Shown here: piece after piece, positions 44,125 through 55,333 of the stretch
Numbering within the stretch: position 1 is the stretch's first letter
How the letters are laid out: the number at the start of each line of letters is the position of its first letter
From: Agarophyton chilense
Taxonomy: Eukaryota; Rhodophyta; Florideophyceae; Gracilariales; Gracilariaceae
Direction: 5' to 3'
NCBI GenBank assembly: GCA_030374765.1
Contig: JARGXX010000117.1
Location: 1,302,001-1,366,000, forward strand
Length of the DNA: 64,000 bases
The notes under the pieces: model-generated
Databases searched by the model: none
The model's input: only the letters and a program-made list of their open reading frames with translations
What the model was told of the DNA's origin: nothing
Made by a program: the position numbers and the translations under genes

Positions 44125-44535
44125 CTATTTCTATTTGTGCGCGAGCGGGCGGAGCACGACCTGGGCGTTAAGTGATGCGGCGCGGGGTTGAGGGTGAGAG
44201 ATTGACCAGCTTGCGATTTGGAGATACGTGGTCTACTTTGATCCAGTGCATCGAATCTGTTTCTGGTCATGCGCGAGCGGGCGGAGCGCGAGTGGAGCGA
44301 TAGGTGTTGCGGCATGGGGTCGAGGGTGAGGGCGGTGACCGGCTGGCAATTGGGAGATAGGGGATGCGCTACGCCGATACGGTGCGTTGGCTCTGTTCCT
44401 GGTCATGCACGAGCGAGCAGAGCGCGAGTCAAGCCATAGGTGATGTGGCTTGGAGGGGGAGGGGGTGACTGGATTGATTGAGATTGGTGGTACGTGGCGC
44501 GCTACGATGACCTGGGGCGTTGAATGTCTTTCTGG
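44125..44535. repeat. Three tandem repeats of about 134 bp in element B
   Basis: Three units share CTGTTTCTGGTCATG, GCGCGAGCGGGCGGAGC (at 44139, 44271 and 44407) and a GATTTGGGAGATA-like end. They lie between the transposase 5' end and the right terminus. They are GC-rich and encode repeated S-A-R-S-R-M-T-R-N-R peptides on the minus strand, which I read as compositional. They may be promoter or subterminal binding units. Confidence 0.75.
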
Positions 44536-44539
44536 TTGC

Positions 44540-45989
44540 AAGCATGGGAAAACCTATTCAAGCGGCCTTCACAATGAGGAACCGGTGAGTTTTCTACTTC
44601 ATCTGCTTTGGAAAATGGACGGAGAGACCTGACATGTTTTTTTTGTAGAGGAAGAGCGACAAAAAATTGGAATGACGGAGAAGGAGTGGTTGATGTAGAG
44701 GGGAATGCGAGTGCCCCTGGTGTCAGGTAATGATTTAGGAAGGAGATATGAAATGTTGTCGTTTGCTGCTAAGAAGTTACAGAGAGGAAAGATTGGGTGA
44801 GGAGGTGAATCCCCTCCAAGAAGTGGTTCAAGCAAGTTGCTTTAGTGGTGAGTGCGTCGTCCAAGTAATTTGGCTTCGTTTTTCGATGGATATCTGACTT
44901 GTATTTGTTTATTGTTACGAGAGTGCGGCCGATGTTGTATGAATAGGAAAAGATGGAAGTACGGGTAAGTGCGATTTATAATTGTATTTGGCATTGGTTA
45001 GAGAGGAAGATTCACTTGCAGTTTTTTTGCTGCTGCTAGGAGACAGGGAGGCATAATTGGACAAAAAGTGGAAGAAGTGATTGCTGCAGAGGTGAGTGTG
45101 GTGCTGATGTAGTTTGGTTTTGTTCTTTGACGGAGATCTGACTTTTTTGTTTATTGATGCGAATGGAGAAGCGTGGGGGCAAAACAACGAGCGGGACTCT
45201 GGAACAAGTAAGTTTGATGCTATGGAAGGCGTCTTGCATGCAGCGAAGAATAGGGTTCTAACTTGTTGTGTCATTTGCGTGCTGTCTATCTAATTATGTA
45301 GGGAAATGTGATGGACGAAGAGGAAGGGCTTTGAAAGGTTATTGCCGAGTTTTCTAGGGACAGCGTTCCTGCCTGAACCGTCGGTTCCGGGTCAATGGAG
45401 GCGCAGATCAGTTTGCGCCGCGCTTACCGAGACGCGAAGAGAAGCGCGACGATCGGGCGAGGCGAACAAATCAGCGACCGGGCGACTCGGAATGATCTGC
45501 AATCGGGCAGGCGACGGGACAGGAAACCGGTCTTCGGATGTGAAATAGGGTCTTCATATTTCTCATCCAGACACGTGCTTCGGGTCAAGTCGCCCGAGCA
45601 CTAGGAGTGCTGGCGCTATGGCTGTTTTACGCACCCACGATTAGGGTGATTAGATGGCATTAAGGTGAATGTGCGGTGCATTTGAACGGTTCGTACTAGC
45701 CACGATACCTGCGTGGTATGAAAGCTTTCGCGCTAGATATTCCTTTCATTGTCCGTAGAATTCGTGATCTAGGATGAATGAATACTGAAAAATATCGCCC
45801 ATGTTCCCTTCCATTATTGGTATTATTCCGATGTTATTATGGACGTTTTCTAGTTTTCTACATTCACCTCAACATTCACTTGAACTCTTATTTAGCGCTA
45901 GATATTCTACCATCAAACTTCTGCGAGTTTTTGAATGCTAACGATAAGCAATCTAGCACACCCAAACAAGAAATCTTGCACCCCATCCT
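44540..45989. other. Right subterminal region of element B
   Basis: No gene is supported. 45600-45990 repeats CTAG-centred motifs (gcactagg, gtactagc, gcgctaga twice, gatctagg, ttctagtt, aatctagc, atcctagc), mirroring the left end. 45350-45600 is GC-rich with a GCGA/GGGCGA flavour. Frames at 45342-45604 look like chance. Confidence 0.5.
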
Positions 45990-46010
45990 AGCTTTCCGAA
46001 AACACAGACG
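45990..46010. repeat. Right terminal inverted repeat of element B
   Basis: Ends ...TTCCGAAAACACAGACG followed by the AA duplication at 46011-46012. It is the reverse complement of 38082-38102 apart from one base. Confidence 0.85.
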
Positions 46011-46465
46011 AAGCCTACATTGAAAGAAATCAAGATCTTACCCGAAAGATATACAAACGATCTCCCAAGGACATGGATGTACCCAAAGATTATCTCCTAC
46101 TTCTTATCAAGCCACTGTATAGTTTAGCAGATGCCTGTAATTATCGGAATTTAACGATTATGTCACATCTACAAGAAGAACTTGAAATGTCCGCAATTGA
46201 AGGTGACATTTCCTGTTTTTTAAGAAATCTGAAGGTAGGCTCTTTGGAATCATTGCATTATATGTTGAAGACTCAGTTATTACTGGTGAAGATGAAATTA
46301 TGGAGTTCACAGACATAACTCTAGAACGTTTCGAATCACGAGACAGAGTTCTTGGTTCTTTAAAATTCGGCGGAACTCAGGTTACGGCCAACCAAGAAAA
46401 GAACGAAAATCATCAAAAAGATTTCAAGAATATAATGATGCCAATGGAAAATGTAACGCAATCAC
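46011..46465 (+). mobile_element. Copia-B2 RT, second part
   Basis: Continues the RT cut at 38081: A-Y-I-E-R, K-I-Y-K-R-S-P-K-D, the palm segment L-I-K-P-L-Y-S-L-A-D-A, then the active site reading Y-V-E-D where Y-V-D-D is usual, and L-E-R-F ... L-G-S-L-K-F-G. It is ended at 46465 by the Gypsy-1b LTR. The frame shifts once near 46230. The Asp-to-Glu change would further weaken RT. Confidence 0.7.
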
Positions 46466-46897
46466 TGATGAGTCAGCGTACTGGTCTCAACCTGGGGTAG
46501 CGTGGTAGAGCGGTTCCTAAGATTCGTATTCTTGACGGCGGCACACCCAGAGTACTTGCTACGATGGGCTAGCGTTTACTGCGTAGTCCTACAGGTCGGA
46601 GCTACGGAAACAATGAATTGAAGACCAATTGGTGGAACTAATGTACCAAAGGGGGTAATTTAGTATCCTAACGGTGCCTACCTTTCTCTAAGAGAGAAGC
46701 GTCACTTGAGCCAAGTAAGTAGCAATAGCAAGGCGTTAGTATCTCCCTGGAACTGTAATGCTAATCTATTACACTAATTATAATAAAATAATGATCCAAA
46801 TGATCCCAGCCGAGGTCGGTCAGTCCACGTGGCGTCTGTAAGATAACTCAGGCCCCGGAGGCTTACAAGACTCAACCGTTATCGTTTCTCCTTCACA
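46466..46897 (-). repeat. 3' LTR of Gypsy-1b
   Basis: 432-bp LTR with TG...CA ends. On the minus strand it follows the purine tract AAAGGAGGGAGATA. It is closely similar to 2030-2462. Confidence 0.8.
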
Positions 46898-47332
46898 TAT
46901 CTCCCTCCTTTGAATTCGGCCGTCACGGTGAAGTCCAGATGGCCTCATGATTGTCCCAGGGGACGCGAGCACTTCGTTGCTCCCAGTACCACTGTGCGCG
47001 ACCGGACGTTACGTCGTCATCGCCTGCGAGGATGCGGGGAAGCGTGAGCAGACCATTGGCGTCGAAGGGCAGTTAATTTGCCTAAGGACTGAGACTCCCA
47101 CGTGCCGTGAGCGCTAGCCATAGGTGCATCGCCGGCGCATTTCTGGCGTCGCGTTGCCGAGATATTCCATTGGCTTCTTCTCCTCTGACGGTCATTGGGG
47201 CCTTCATCAGTCTCTGTTCTTCCTTTAGCGACCCTGTGCGCTTCGACCACCGTTTTTTACGCCGGTCAGTCCACTCGGGTCAGTTCCGTCACTCGCCTTC
47301 TCATCGTGGTACTTTTCCATTGGTGGCGCGCG

Positions 47333-49486
47333 ATGCCGAACTCGCCTTATGAGCCCGTCGGATACGCTATTCTCCCTCCGGACTTTGTCGCTTGCGTCGG
47401 TCTTCCTATCCATTTCCCGGCCGACCAGCTTGTGGGCAGTAGCACCATGGCTTCGAAGAACCAAGCGGGGAGCTCTTCGGGATACCAAGTGGCCTATGAA
47501 CGCCCCGGGGACCGCTATGACCATACCATAGGACGGAATCCTCGGGCAGGGCGCTATGCTATTCTACAGTCCTCTGTGGAAGAATACCAGCTTTTTTGTC
47601 ATATATATCTCGACGCCCGAAGGTTTACCAAGATACCCGATTTCCGGAGGGGCAGTAAGAACGCTCGCAGCGTCTCGTGGTATAACCGGTGGTTGCATTG
47701 TCCTGTGGTTCCGCGTTCGGCGACACGCTGCCGCACCCTTATCCAAGCGTATATGCCGTACGTCCGCTGCGGGGAGGAAGCCGAATAACAGTTCAGGGTG
47801 AACAAACTCCTTCTGGACCTATACATGGACTTCATCTCGCCTGCTGTGAGACTCTCTCCTGTGGGTTACAAGCTCTTGGCGCTCATGTGCTTCCGCCGGC
47901 CGTAGGCCCGTCTGTTTTTGATGTCCAATACGGTCTATTGGAACGAAATGCACGAGTCCGATGGTTATTAACTTCAGTCTCTGGAGTTCTTCTTCTGCTG
48001 GCACCAGGTGGAGTTTTATGACATGAGGGCAGACAAGCGCCCTACGTTATATCTTTCACTGCCCCGCGTGGATGAGATGCAATGGGTCATGTACTGGCGT
48101 GGCTCGCCGCTCCTTTTTTGGTCCTTACACCGTCCGTGGTGGCGTACCACTCGTCCCAACTCGTGGGTGACGACAATGACCGAAGGTCTTGGTTGTCCTG
48201 GCAGCTACTCTTCGTCGAGTTCGGCGTGATGTGCCTTACTGCCTTCCTGGATACCACGAAATATGGCATCCGTGGTAATGTTCGTTCGGAGGATTGGAGG
48301 GTGTGTCACGACGAGAACATACCCGGTCCTCAAGCTCGTTTATTTCCACTCCCGGACATCATGATCTGATTCCTAAGGAGCATGGGCGTCTCGAGTATCG
48401 TCCGTGGGACTCAGTTCGACGTTGAGGAGGCCGAGGCTCTTTTGGATCATGTCCTACAGGTGGAGTGGGGCAAGACTCCCGGATTCCTTTGGTATGACCA
48501 CGATACAGACTCGCCGACTCGTTCACTCCGATTCCGCTACATCCGCAGGGTCGGGACGACGCTCGTGTCAATCCCGCCAAGCCTTTGAGAAATCAACCAT
48601 TGGAAATTCCGAGATGTCATGTGCCCAACTATCACCCGAAGGCCATTGGTTTTGCTTCCCTCTGCTTCGAGCCTGATGTGAAAGCCACGCCACTGGTTCC
48701 AGCTGGTATGTACGATGGAGAATTCTTCGGGGAAGATCTCTTCGTGTTGCCCGTAGAGGGCGTCAATCCTCCGGTTAAGTCTGCTATTGTGTTGCCGGCC
48801 GCTTCCCCTCGTCCAGCTTCTCCGGATACTGCTCCGCAGGACGAACTCTCATATGAGCCGCCCGTCGCCCATATAAACATCCCTCCTGTCGAGGTTACTG
48901 TGGAAGTCCTGTAGGTGATTCGCTGGCTTAGACGTCCACTGGGAGCGCCGATATCGCTCCTTCCTCTCCATTGCCGCATTTTCCCGCTTCGGTCACGGCT
49001 GCAGCCACGGATCTCCGTCATGCCTTCCGTACTGCTGGTATCACTGCCTCGATGGAAATCGCGACGGTTCTGAGGGAAGCTTGCTCCCGGGCGCGTCGCT
49101 CGGCGCGCTACGTCGCGGTTGTCCAATAGAGTTAGTATTTGAAGACTGCCATGGTTAATATCCTGCAGCAAAATGCCCAAGGGATGTCCCAAAGGGTTAC
49201 TGCCGACTCAGATGCCCGTTATGTTCTAACTTTGAGCGACCGGGAGACTTCCGATGGTGACAATAGTTTCTCAGGTGAATCTCCGCCGAAGAAGCGTGCT
49301 CAGCTCGATGGGGCCAGTCCTAGTGGTACACTGGGCTCCCGGGGTGACCCTAGTCCTGGTTTCGCTCCGACAGGTTCCAGTGAGGACGAAGGAGTTACTC
49401 CTCTGCTGCCCCCAATGAGTCGTGTTGGCTTTCGGAGCGCTTCCGGAACCTTGGGGTCATGGCAAGGGCTATCAGGCCTCCGTTAG
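47333..49486 (+). pseudogene. Antisense accessory frame of Gypsy-1b
   Basis: A series of plus-strand frames (47333-47788, about 47790-48229 and 48240-48360 in shifted frames, 48404-48914, 49139-49486) runs opposite to the element's own genes. Together they give a protein of roughly 650-700 residues, with an N-terminal M-P-N-S-P-Y segment, a middle with L-L-L-D-L-Y-M-D-F-I and E-F-F-F-C-W-H-Q-V-E-F-Y, and a C-terminal acidic Pro/Ser-rich part with L-Q-Q-N-A-Q. Gypsy-1a keeps the two ends. The middle recalls plant retrotransposon antisense-frame proteins with a 'putative gypsy-type transposon' domain (PF04195), but this is a visual impression. Several stops and shifts make this copy non-functional. 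Confidence 0.5.
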
Positions 49487-49689
49487 TTAGTCAAATTAAG
49501 TAATGCTTGTGCCTCCCCAAGGTCGCTGCTGTATCTCAAACGTGCTTGCCCCGGGACGTAGGTCAACCTTGACAGCGTCTCAGGTCTTCCTCAGGTGTCG
49601 CCTTAAGACTGACTGTGTCCCCTGATGCGGGAGCAACGGCGGACCGTCATGCTCCGGCGGACATTCGTGTCGGGAGGCGTTTCGAAAGG

Positions 49690-49930
49690 CATTTAAGTAT
49701 TATTCGGGCGAATGGTTGCCCCCTTCTGAATGGTGCGCTCCGTGTTGCCGACTTTGCGCCAATAGCGGGCGATAAATTTAGCTGGAATGGTTTGAGACTC
49801 TTGACAAGTTTCTTCGGCAGGTGTGTAGCCGAACTAACGGACGCAATATATCATAGTTCCATTTTCCCCAGGACCGTCGGAGATGATGCGCTCAATCACA
49901 TATTTCGGTTGGTGTTCATTCTCCGGAAGG
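49690..49930 (-). pseudogene. Chromodomain of Gypsy-1b
   Basis: The minus strand reads Y-V-I-E-R-I-I-S-D-G, then Y-C-V-R followed by a TAG where Gypsy-1a has the TGG of R-W-F-G-Y, then F-G-Y-T-P-A-E-E-T. The Trp-to-stop change disables it. The downstream part R-Y-W-R-K also matches Gypsy-1a. Confidence 0.65.
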
Positions 49931-50421
49931 AAGATGTGTGGTCCAGATGGGCGAGTTTATCGGAGTCGTTTGGAAGAGATGGGTCATCGTCAGTGGAATT
50001 GACCATTGAGCCCATAGGGCTAGTTGGGTCCGCAGGAACCTTACGGGGTGTGGGGACTTGAGCGTCGACCTGAGGCCGTCGTGATTTTGTTGGACCAGGA
50101 AACTGGGACTTTGGTGATTCGGGAGAGCTGGGGGCTGGTGTCACCCGATCAATAGATACTGTGTCCTGTAGGCCGTCAAGTAGTAACGTAATGGTATGTC
50201 GATTCGCCTTAAGGACTTTATATGGTCCCGTAGAGCGGGATAAGAGCTTCCACGTAGTGTCCTCGAGATCTTCAGTGTCCTTCGGTGGCCGGTACCGGTA
50301 AAGAATTTCTCCTTTTCCAAAAGGTCAGTGTGTTACAAACTGCTTTGTCGAAATTGACCTTGCAGAGTGGTTGGGCTTTGGTTAGTACAGCTCTGGCCGA
50401 TTGGAGAATGCGGTCGATGCG

Positions 50422-51158
50422 TCAGCGTGAGTAGTGCTTCGCCTGAGTAGGAATCATTCCTTCGGTTAGGTCCTGGGGTATGATACACTTCCGAAGGTCA
50501 ACAGCTATCGGCGGTGGAGCTCTCGTTAGCGTTAAGTCGAAAGGTGTTGTCCCCGTGGAAGCGTGCACCTGTGTGTTGTAGGCATAAACGAGTGGTTCCA
50601 CGCATTCTTTGCAGTCCAATAGGTGCTCCGATACGTATTGTACCAATCGGTCCAGAAGGTTGGGGTTAAAGTGTTCGGCTTGGCCATTGGTTTGCGGGTG
50701 GTATGACGTGGTGGGCACATGTTTGATACCTAAGGTAGCACAAAAGTGTCACAAGAATTCGGATACAAACTGGCTGCCGTTATCCGTAACGAGTTAGAGT
50801 GGCACGCCATATGGATATACCCAGTGGGACAAGAAGGCCGTGGCAACATCCGTGGCTGTTGTCTTTCCTATGGGTAGGCTCGGGTAAGCTTGGTAAACCT
50901 ATCTGTTATAACCAAAACAAACCGTTTTCCATGAAATGACTTGGGCGAAGCCCCAAGTATATCCATTGCGACAAATTCCATCAGACCTGCGGGGGGGAAG
51001 AGCTTCAATTTGGCCTGATGGTTGGCGCGAGACCCTCGGATTTGTGCGCATGATGTACAGTTCCGTGCGGTTTGCCCTAGGTTTTGCGCCATTGGTGGCC
51101 AGTAGAAGAACTTCCTTAGGGTCTGGTACATTCGTCGGCTTCCAAGGTGACCAGCCAA
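50422..51158 (-). pseudogene. Integrase of Gypsy-1b
   Basis: 51158-50868 has the zinc-binding region (G-H-L-G-S-R...C-T-S-C) and the first catalytic Asp in F-V-A-M-D-I-L-G. 50718-50422 has Y-H-P-Q-T-N-G-Q-A-E-H-F, with the catalytic Glu, and T-P-F-D-L-T-L-T-R. The second Asp region lies between them in broken frames. It would insert cDNA into the genome. Stops make it inactive. Confidence 0.75.
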
Positions 51159-51338
51159 GCGAGGGAAATGGGGGAGCTATAGGAATCGCGCCCTTAGTGA
51201 ACTTGTTTTTACCCGTTGGAGTGCACCATCCAGTGGTGTGCGGCGACACAGCAGTCCAAATCGGTCATACTTGAATAGGCATCCAGGAGTTCCTACCAAT
51301 TGGGCTGTTTCTTTGCAGTACTGGTCTTCTACCTGCGC

Positions 51339-51780
51339 CTATATGAGTTCCTCAATAGTCATAGGGAGGAGCTTTTTTTCCTCTGGCGCTATCTTATTAA
51401 CCTGAGGTGGTGTCGAACTGGGCGGTACTGTCTCCAAGTCCAATAAGTATAGTTCGTTCTCCTTCACCTCAGAATCCTCCGATTGTACCTCACACATACG
51501 GTCATCCGTTTCCCTATAGTCCTGCGATCCATCATCTATAAAGGGGGTAGGAATTAAGTCGTTCAATGGAGTGTCATCAGTTCCGTCGGTAATGATTCGC
51601 GAGAGGGCATCTGCTATCTGGTGCTTGATGCCTGGCCAATAGCTTACCTCGTAGTCATACTCTGACAGCCTGAGGCGCCAACCGAGCGAGGCGACTTCAT
51701 GCATCGGTCATATTGAGTAGCCAGCGGAGTGAATCGCTGGCGCGAACTGCAATTCCTCTAAAATTTTCAGGATTTTGCGC
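51339..51780 (-). pseudogene. RNase H end of Gypsy-1b
   Basis: S-D-S-L-R-W-L-L-N-M-T-D-A (with a stop after it), W-R-L-R-L-S-E-Y-D-Y-E-V and I-A-D-A-L-S-R are the conserved C-terminal signatures of gypsy RNase H. They are followed by a linker rich in Asp and Pro before integrase. The 5' side ends at the Plavaka terminus near 51785. Confidence 0.7.
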
Positions 51781-51784
51781 TCCA

Positions 51785-51831
51785 GCATAGCTATCTAGCA
51801 CACTAAAACTAGCATTCCGAGAATACAGATG
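51785..51831. repeat. Orphan Plavaka terminus (element C)
   Basis: AACTAGCATTCCGAGAATAC followed by AGATG matches the right ends of elements A and B, with CTAG motifs just inside (ctatctagc, aaactagc). Only about 47 bp remain: on its left is Gypsy-1b and on its right the Gypsy-2 Pol begins abruptly. It marks a third, mostly deleted, insertion. Confidence 0.6.
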
Positions 51832-54800
51832 CAGCTATGTACGAGCATCTAAGACTTCTCGCAGCGAATGGAACTGTCCAAGTTGAACCGGACAAACCCT
51901 TCCGAATACTCATTAGTAACTTTAGCGATAACGATTGTAGTCTACAGAAGAATCAGATCGTTACAGCTGCTCTGCCGCCCCCAAAAGCAGTGGTTCCGAC
52001 TCATTACTCTACCGCAGAACTTCTAAGGCCTTCTGATGTGTCACACACATCAAATGGCACATATGAAGGTCCCAGAGAGCAGTCGCAACCAAAAGAAGAA
52101 CAGAAGGACCCAGATAAGCTGGTAGAAGAAGTAGTTCTCGAGAATTTTCCTGAAGTATATAAGGAAAGAATCAAACAAATGTTGAAAAGTATGCCTCTTT
52201 GTGGAGTGAAAAACTAGGAGAGATCTCTGCCACAGAACATCAATTGATGTTATTCCGGGATCCCTTCCCATTTCTCAGCAACCTTACAGAGCAGGACCGC
52301 GAACTCATCAGATTGAGGAGGACAGTGTTGCCAAGATGCTCGAAGCGGGAGTAATAGAAGCAGCACAATATGCTTGGGCTTCACCTGTGGTGTTAGCCCC
52401 AAAAGCTGTTGGTTCTTTACGATTCTGTGTCGACTACGGGACACTCAACGCAGTTACAATAAGAGATACCTATCCACTGCCTCGAATGGACGAGTGTATA
52501 GACATCTTAGGCGGTGGGAACGTGTTTACCACGATTGGCGCCAACACTGGCTGTTGGCAGGTTCTGGTAGCCGAAAAAGATCAAGATAAGACTGCATTTG
52601 TGTCACACGCTGGAGTACACGGTTTCAAGGGGATGTTTTTTGGACTTACCAATGCCCCGGCAACTTTTTAGCGCGCTCTGGACATATTGATCTCGAATTA
52701 TAAATAGAAAACATGTCTAGTCTATTTGGACGATGTCATTATCTCTTCCCAAGATATAGAAAGTCATATGCAACATGTAGGAAGCGTTGCGGAGAGCAGG
52801 TGTAACCTTGAAGTTCAAGAAATGCGATTGGTTCTATAATACTTTGAAGTATTTGGGCCACATAAGGAGGCCTTGTCAGCTTCCAATTCATGAAGATCAG
52901 ACAGCGGCAGTCCGCAAATCGCAGCCACCGTCCACACAGACCCAATTGCGATCCTTCCTTGGATTTTTTAACGTCTAAAAACGATTCATACCGTGCTACT
53001 CGCACATTGCAGCTCCATTGAAGGCATTTTTTCGTAAAGGACAGCCTGTTAAGCTCGAGAAATTCGGACCCGCCGAACACGAAGCCTTAAAGGCTTTGAT
53101 GACAAAACTCGTCACAGCACCAATCTTGGTCTTGCCCAAACCCAACCTACCCTATTCTTTGGATACCGATTCCAGTGAATATCAGGTAGGGTGCGCCCTT
53201 TTTCAGACCCATCCGGACGGTCAGCGGAAACCAATCGGTTACTGGTCACGAACGCTGAACGATGCACAGAAGACCTACTCCGTATCAGAAAAGGAATGCC
53301 TTCTGGTAGTATGGGCGCTGACTAATTTACGAACCTATCTCCAGGGAGATACGTATACCATCCGTACGGATCATTGATCTCTACGATTGTTATTATCAAT
53401 AACCGATCCCTCTCGGAGATTAACACGTTGGTGCTTGCGACTATCTGAATTCGATTTCGAAGTTAAATATAAGAAGGGACTGGCTAACATACAGGCCGAC
53501 GCTTTCTCGCAATTGGAAACTTTAGATGAAACACAAGGGGAAATCGATGACGATTTACAGTGTTTCTCAATGGAAATAAACAACGATGAAACGCATCTTG
53601 AAGACCAAAAAGATGTAGGGGATTACTCCCAATTGGACCCTCTCATGGCAACCCATGGAACTGAACCTCCTGATCCACGCGAGCGTATTTAGCTCACTAA
53701 GCTCTGCAATGATCAATTCAGAGACAACTTCTGTACAGCGATACGCTCTCGTCTTAACGGGGGGGAGGATTTGCCCTTTTCGCTCGATTCACGAGGTATA
53801 TTGCTCAGACATGTGGAGAAGCATGATAGGATCGTGGTTCCGCACGCTTTGAAGATTCATGTACTCTACTTGGCCCATTATGCGAAGCTATTTTGACACC
53901 CAGGAGGAACAAGGTTGTTTATGACCCTAAGCAGGGACTTCTATTGGCCAACGTTGGCAATGGACTGCAATGCTACGGTAAAGCTATACCCAACGTTTGC
54001 GATGAATCGCGTGGAAATCTATAAGAAGACGAAAAAGATGACCCTATTCCCGGCGAAGGTGCCTCTACAATTCGTCAGCATCGACATACTTGGAGAGCTA
54101 AATCGTTCCAATCAAGGATATCGCTACTTATTTTTATTTACGGATCGATTCTCAAAACTTGTACGGAATGTACCGTTAAAGAGGATAACCGCCTCGGTAA
54201 TAGCTCAGGCTTTCATCAAACACTGCATGTATTTGTACGGACCTCTGAAAGTTCTGATATCAGATAATGGAAAGTAGTTTGTTGCTAAGTTCTTTCAGAA
54301 CGTATGCCTAATAATGAGCATCAAGAACGTCTTAACCACGACCTACCACCAACAGTGTTATGGTCAGGTGGAACCCTACAACCGTATGTTATTGGCAACT
54401 CTTCGGCAATACGGATCACCGGAAGGAGTGGGACATGTACACAGACACACTCTGTTATGCGTACAACACTCAAGTTCATACGTTTACAAAGGTGGCTCCT
54501 TTTGATCTCGTGATATCACGTAGCCCACCGTCACTACCTATTAGGTTGGACGAAGTCGAGGAAGACAAACCAACACCGGCAAAGAACCATCTGAGGTGGA
54601 GAAACGACCTGAGGTTAAGAACACAGCTGGCGGCTCGAGAATTGGCGAAAACGCAAGCGCGTTACAAACGAAATTCGGACGCCTGATGTCGAAGACAGTT
54701 GTCAGATCTCAGGGTAGGAGACGCGTTTGTTCGCATGGAACGAACTGAAAAGCAGGATGGACCACGTCACAAATTGCAACCGGTAGCATCCGGACCTCTC

Positions 54801-55333
54801 TAGATAACGAAGCTCACTGGTGACACAGTAGTCTTGAAGACAGGAGAGAACGTTGAACGATTTTCGTGCGATCGCGTTGAAACCGAACCAGACAACTCTG
54901 AACCCCAGGAAACTGCGTAAGGAAGCGCTACTTATCAGCAGGAACGGGAGCTATACGTCTAATCAGACGATCCGCCTCTCATGGCACACGGCGCTGACAC
55001 GGCTCTTGATCTCCCGCTGCGCGGCAGTACAGTGGCATTGCACAAGTTGGCCCAGTTAGATCCGCTCCAGAAGCGGCTGCATACATGCCAGTACCCGTTC
55101 AGGTTGAACCGTCAAGTGGAATGCCACTCGCTGAGCTATCGCGCTTGGCCGCCGACCAAAAAGAAGAAGGCGAAGATGAGGCTAAACCTCCATTAGTGGT
55201 GGATGCACCTCCGGGCGAACATTCGGTGAAGAAGCCCGGTTTGGCTCAGGCCCCTAAGAAGAACAGAAAACACACGCAACGTGTAGAGCAACGCCCAGTT
55301 AGGAGATACTTGAAGATGCAACTCATAGAATGA
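51832..55333 (+). mobile_element. Gypsy-2: 5'-truncated, decayed gypsy element
   Basis: Starts in the middle of Pol, at the residue matching about codon 255 of Gypsy-3 Pol, exactly beside the orphan Plavaka terminus. It keeps RT (52336-52671 with N-A-P-A-T-F, and C-L-V-Y-L-D-D at 52714-52734), RNase H (53018-53377, D-T-D-S-S-E; 53387-53692) and integrase (53915-54277 with D-I-L-G; Y-G-Q-V-E-P near 54360, where the expected Asn-Gly is changed). The tail runs to 55333. Many stops occur, including a TAG at the same Trp position as the Gypsy-3 stop. It is a distinct but related family member, in tandem with Gypsy-3. Confidence 0.75.

Larger units (their letters stand above)
38082..46010. mobile_element. 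Plavaka/CACTA-like DNA transposon B (7.9 kb, complete ends)
   Basis: Bounded by 21-bp terminal inverted repeats beginning CGTCTGTGTTCTCGGAA (one mismatch between the ends) and flanked by AA at 38080-38081 and 46011-46012. Removing the element with one AA joins the Copia-B2 RT in frame (I-T-Q|A-Y-I), which is good proof of the boundaries. Both ends carry many CTAG-containing subterminal motifs (8 or more at 38090-38900 and again at 45600-46000). Inside are an accessory gene on plus (about 39.0-40.45 kb) and a transposase on minus (about 40.5-43.66 kb) that converge, then a GC-rich tandem-repeat block. Both genes have stops. The element probably moved by proteins from another copy or has since decayed. 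Confidence 0.88.
46466..51784 (-). mobile_element. Gypsy-1b: inverted, 5'-truncated chromodomain gypsy
   Basis: Read on the minus strand from 51784: the end of RT/RNase H, integrase, chromodomain, a 2.6-kb segment with an antisense frame, then the 3' LTR. It is the same family as Gypsy-1a at the window start, in the opposite orientation. The 3' LTR abuts the Copia-B2 RT, while the 5' side is cut inside RNase H next to an orphan Plavaka terminus. The usual 5' LTR, Gag and RT are absent, so a deletion or recombination followed insertion. Confidence 0.8.

Noticed and set aside
45342..45604. Arg-rich plus-strand ORFs
   Set aside because: Composition of the GC-rich subterminal region; no start context or conservation.
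49615..50061. 148-aa plus-strand frame continuing the antisense gene
   Set aside because: It covers the chromodomain of Gypsy-1b in antisense and has no counterpart pattern of its own; the antisense gene is taken to end at 49486.
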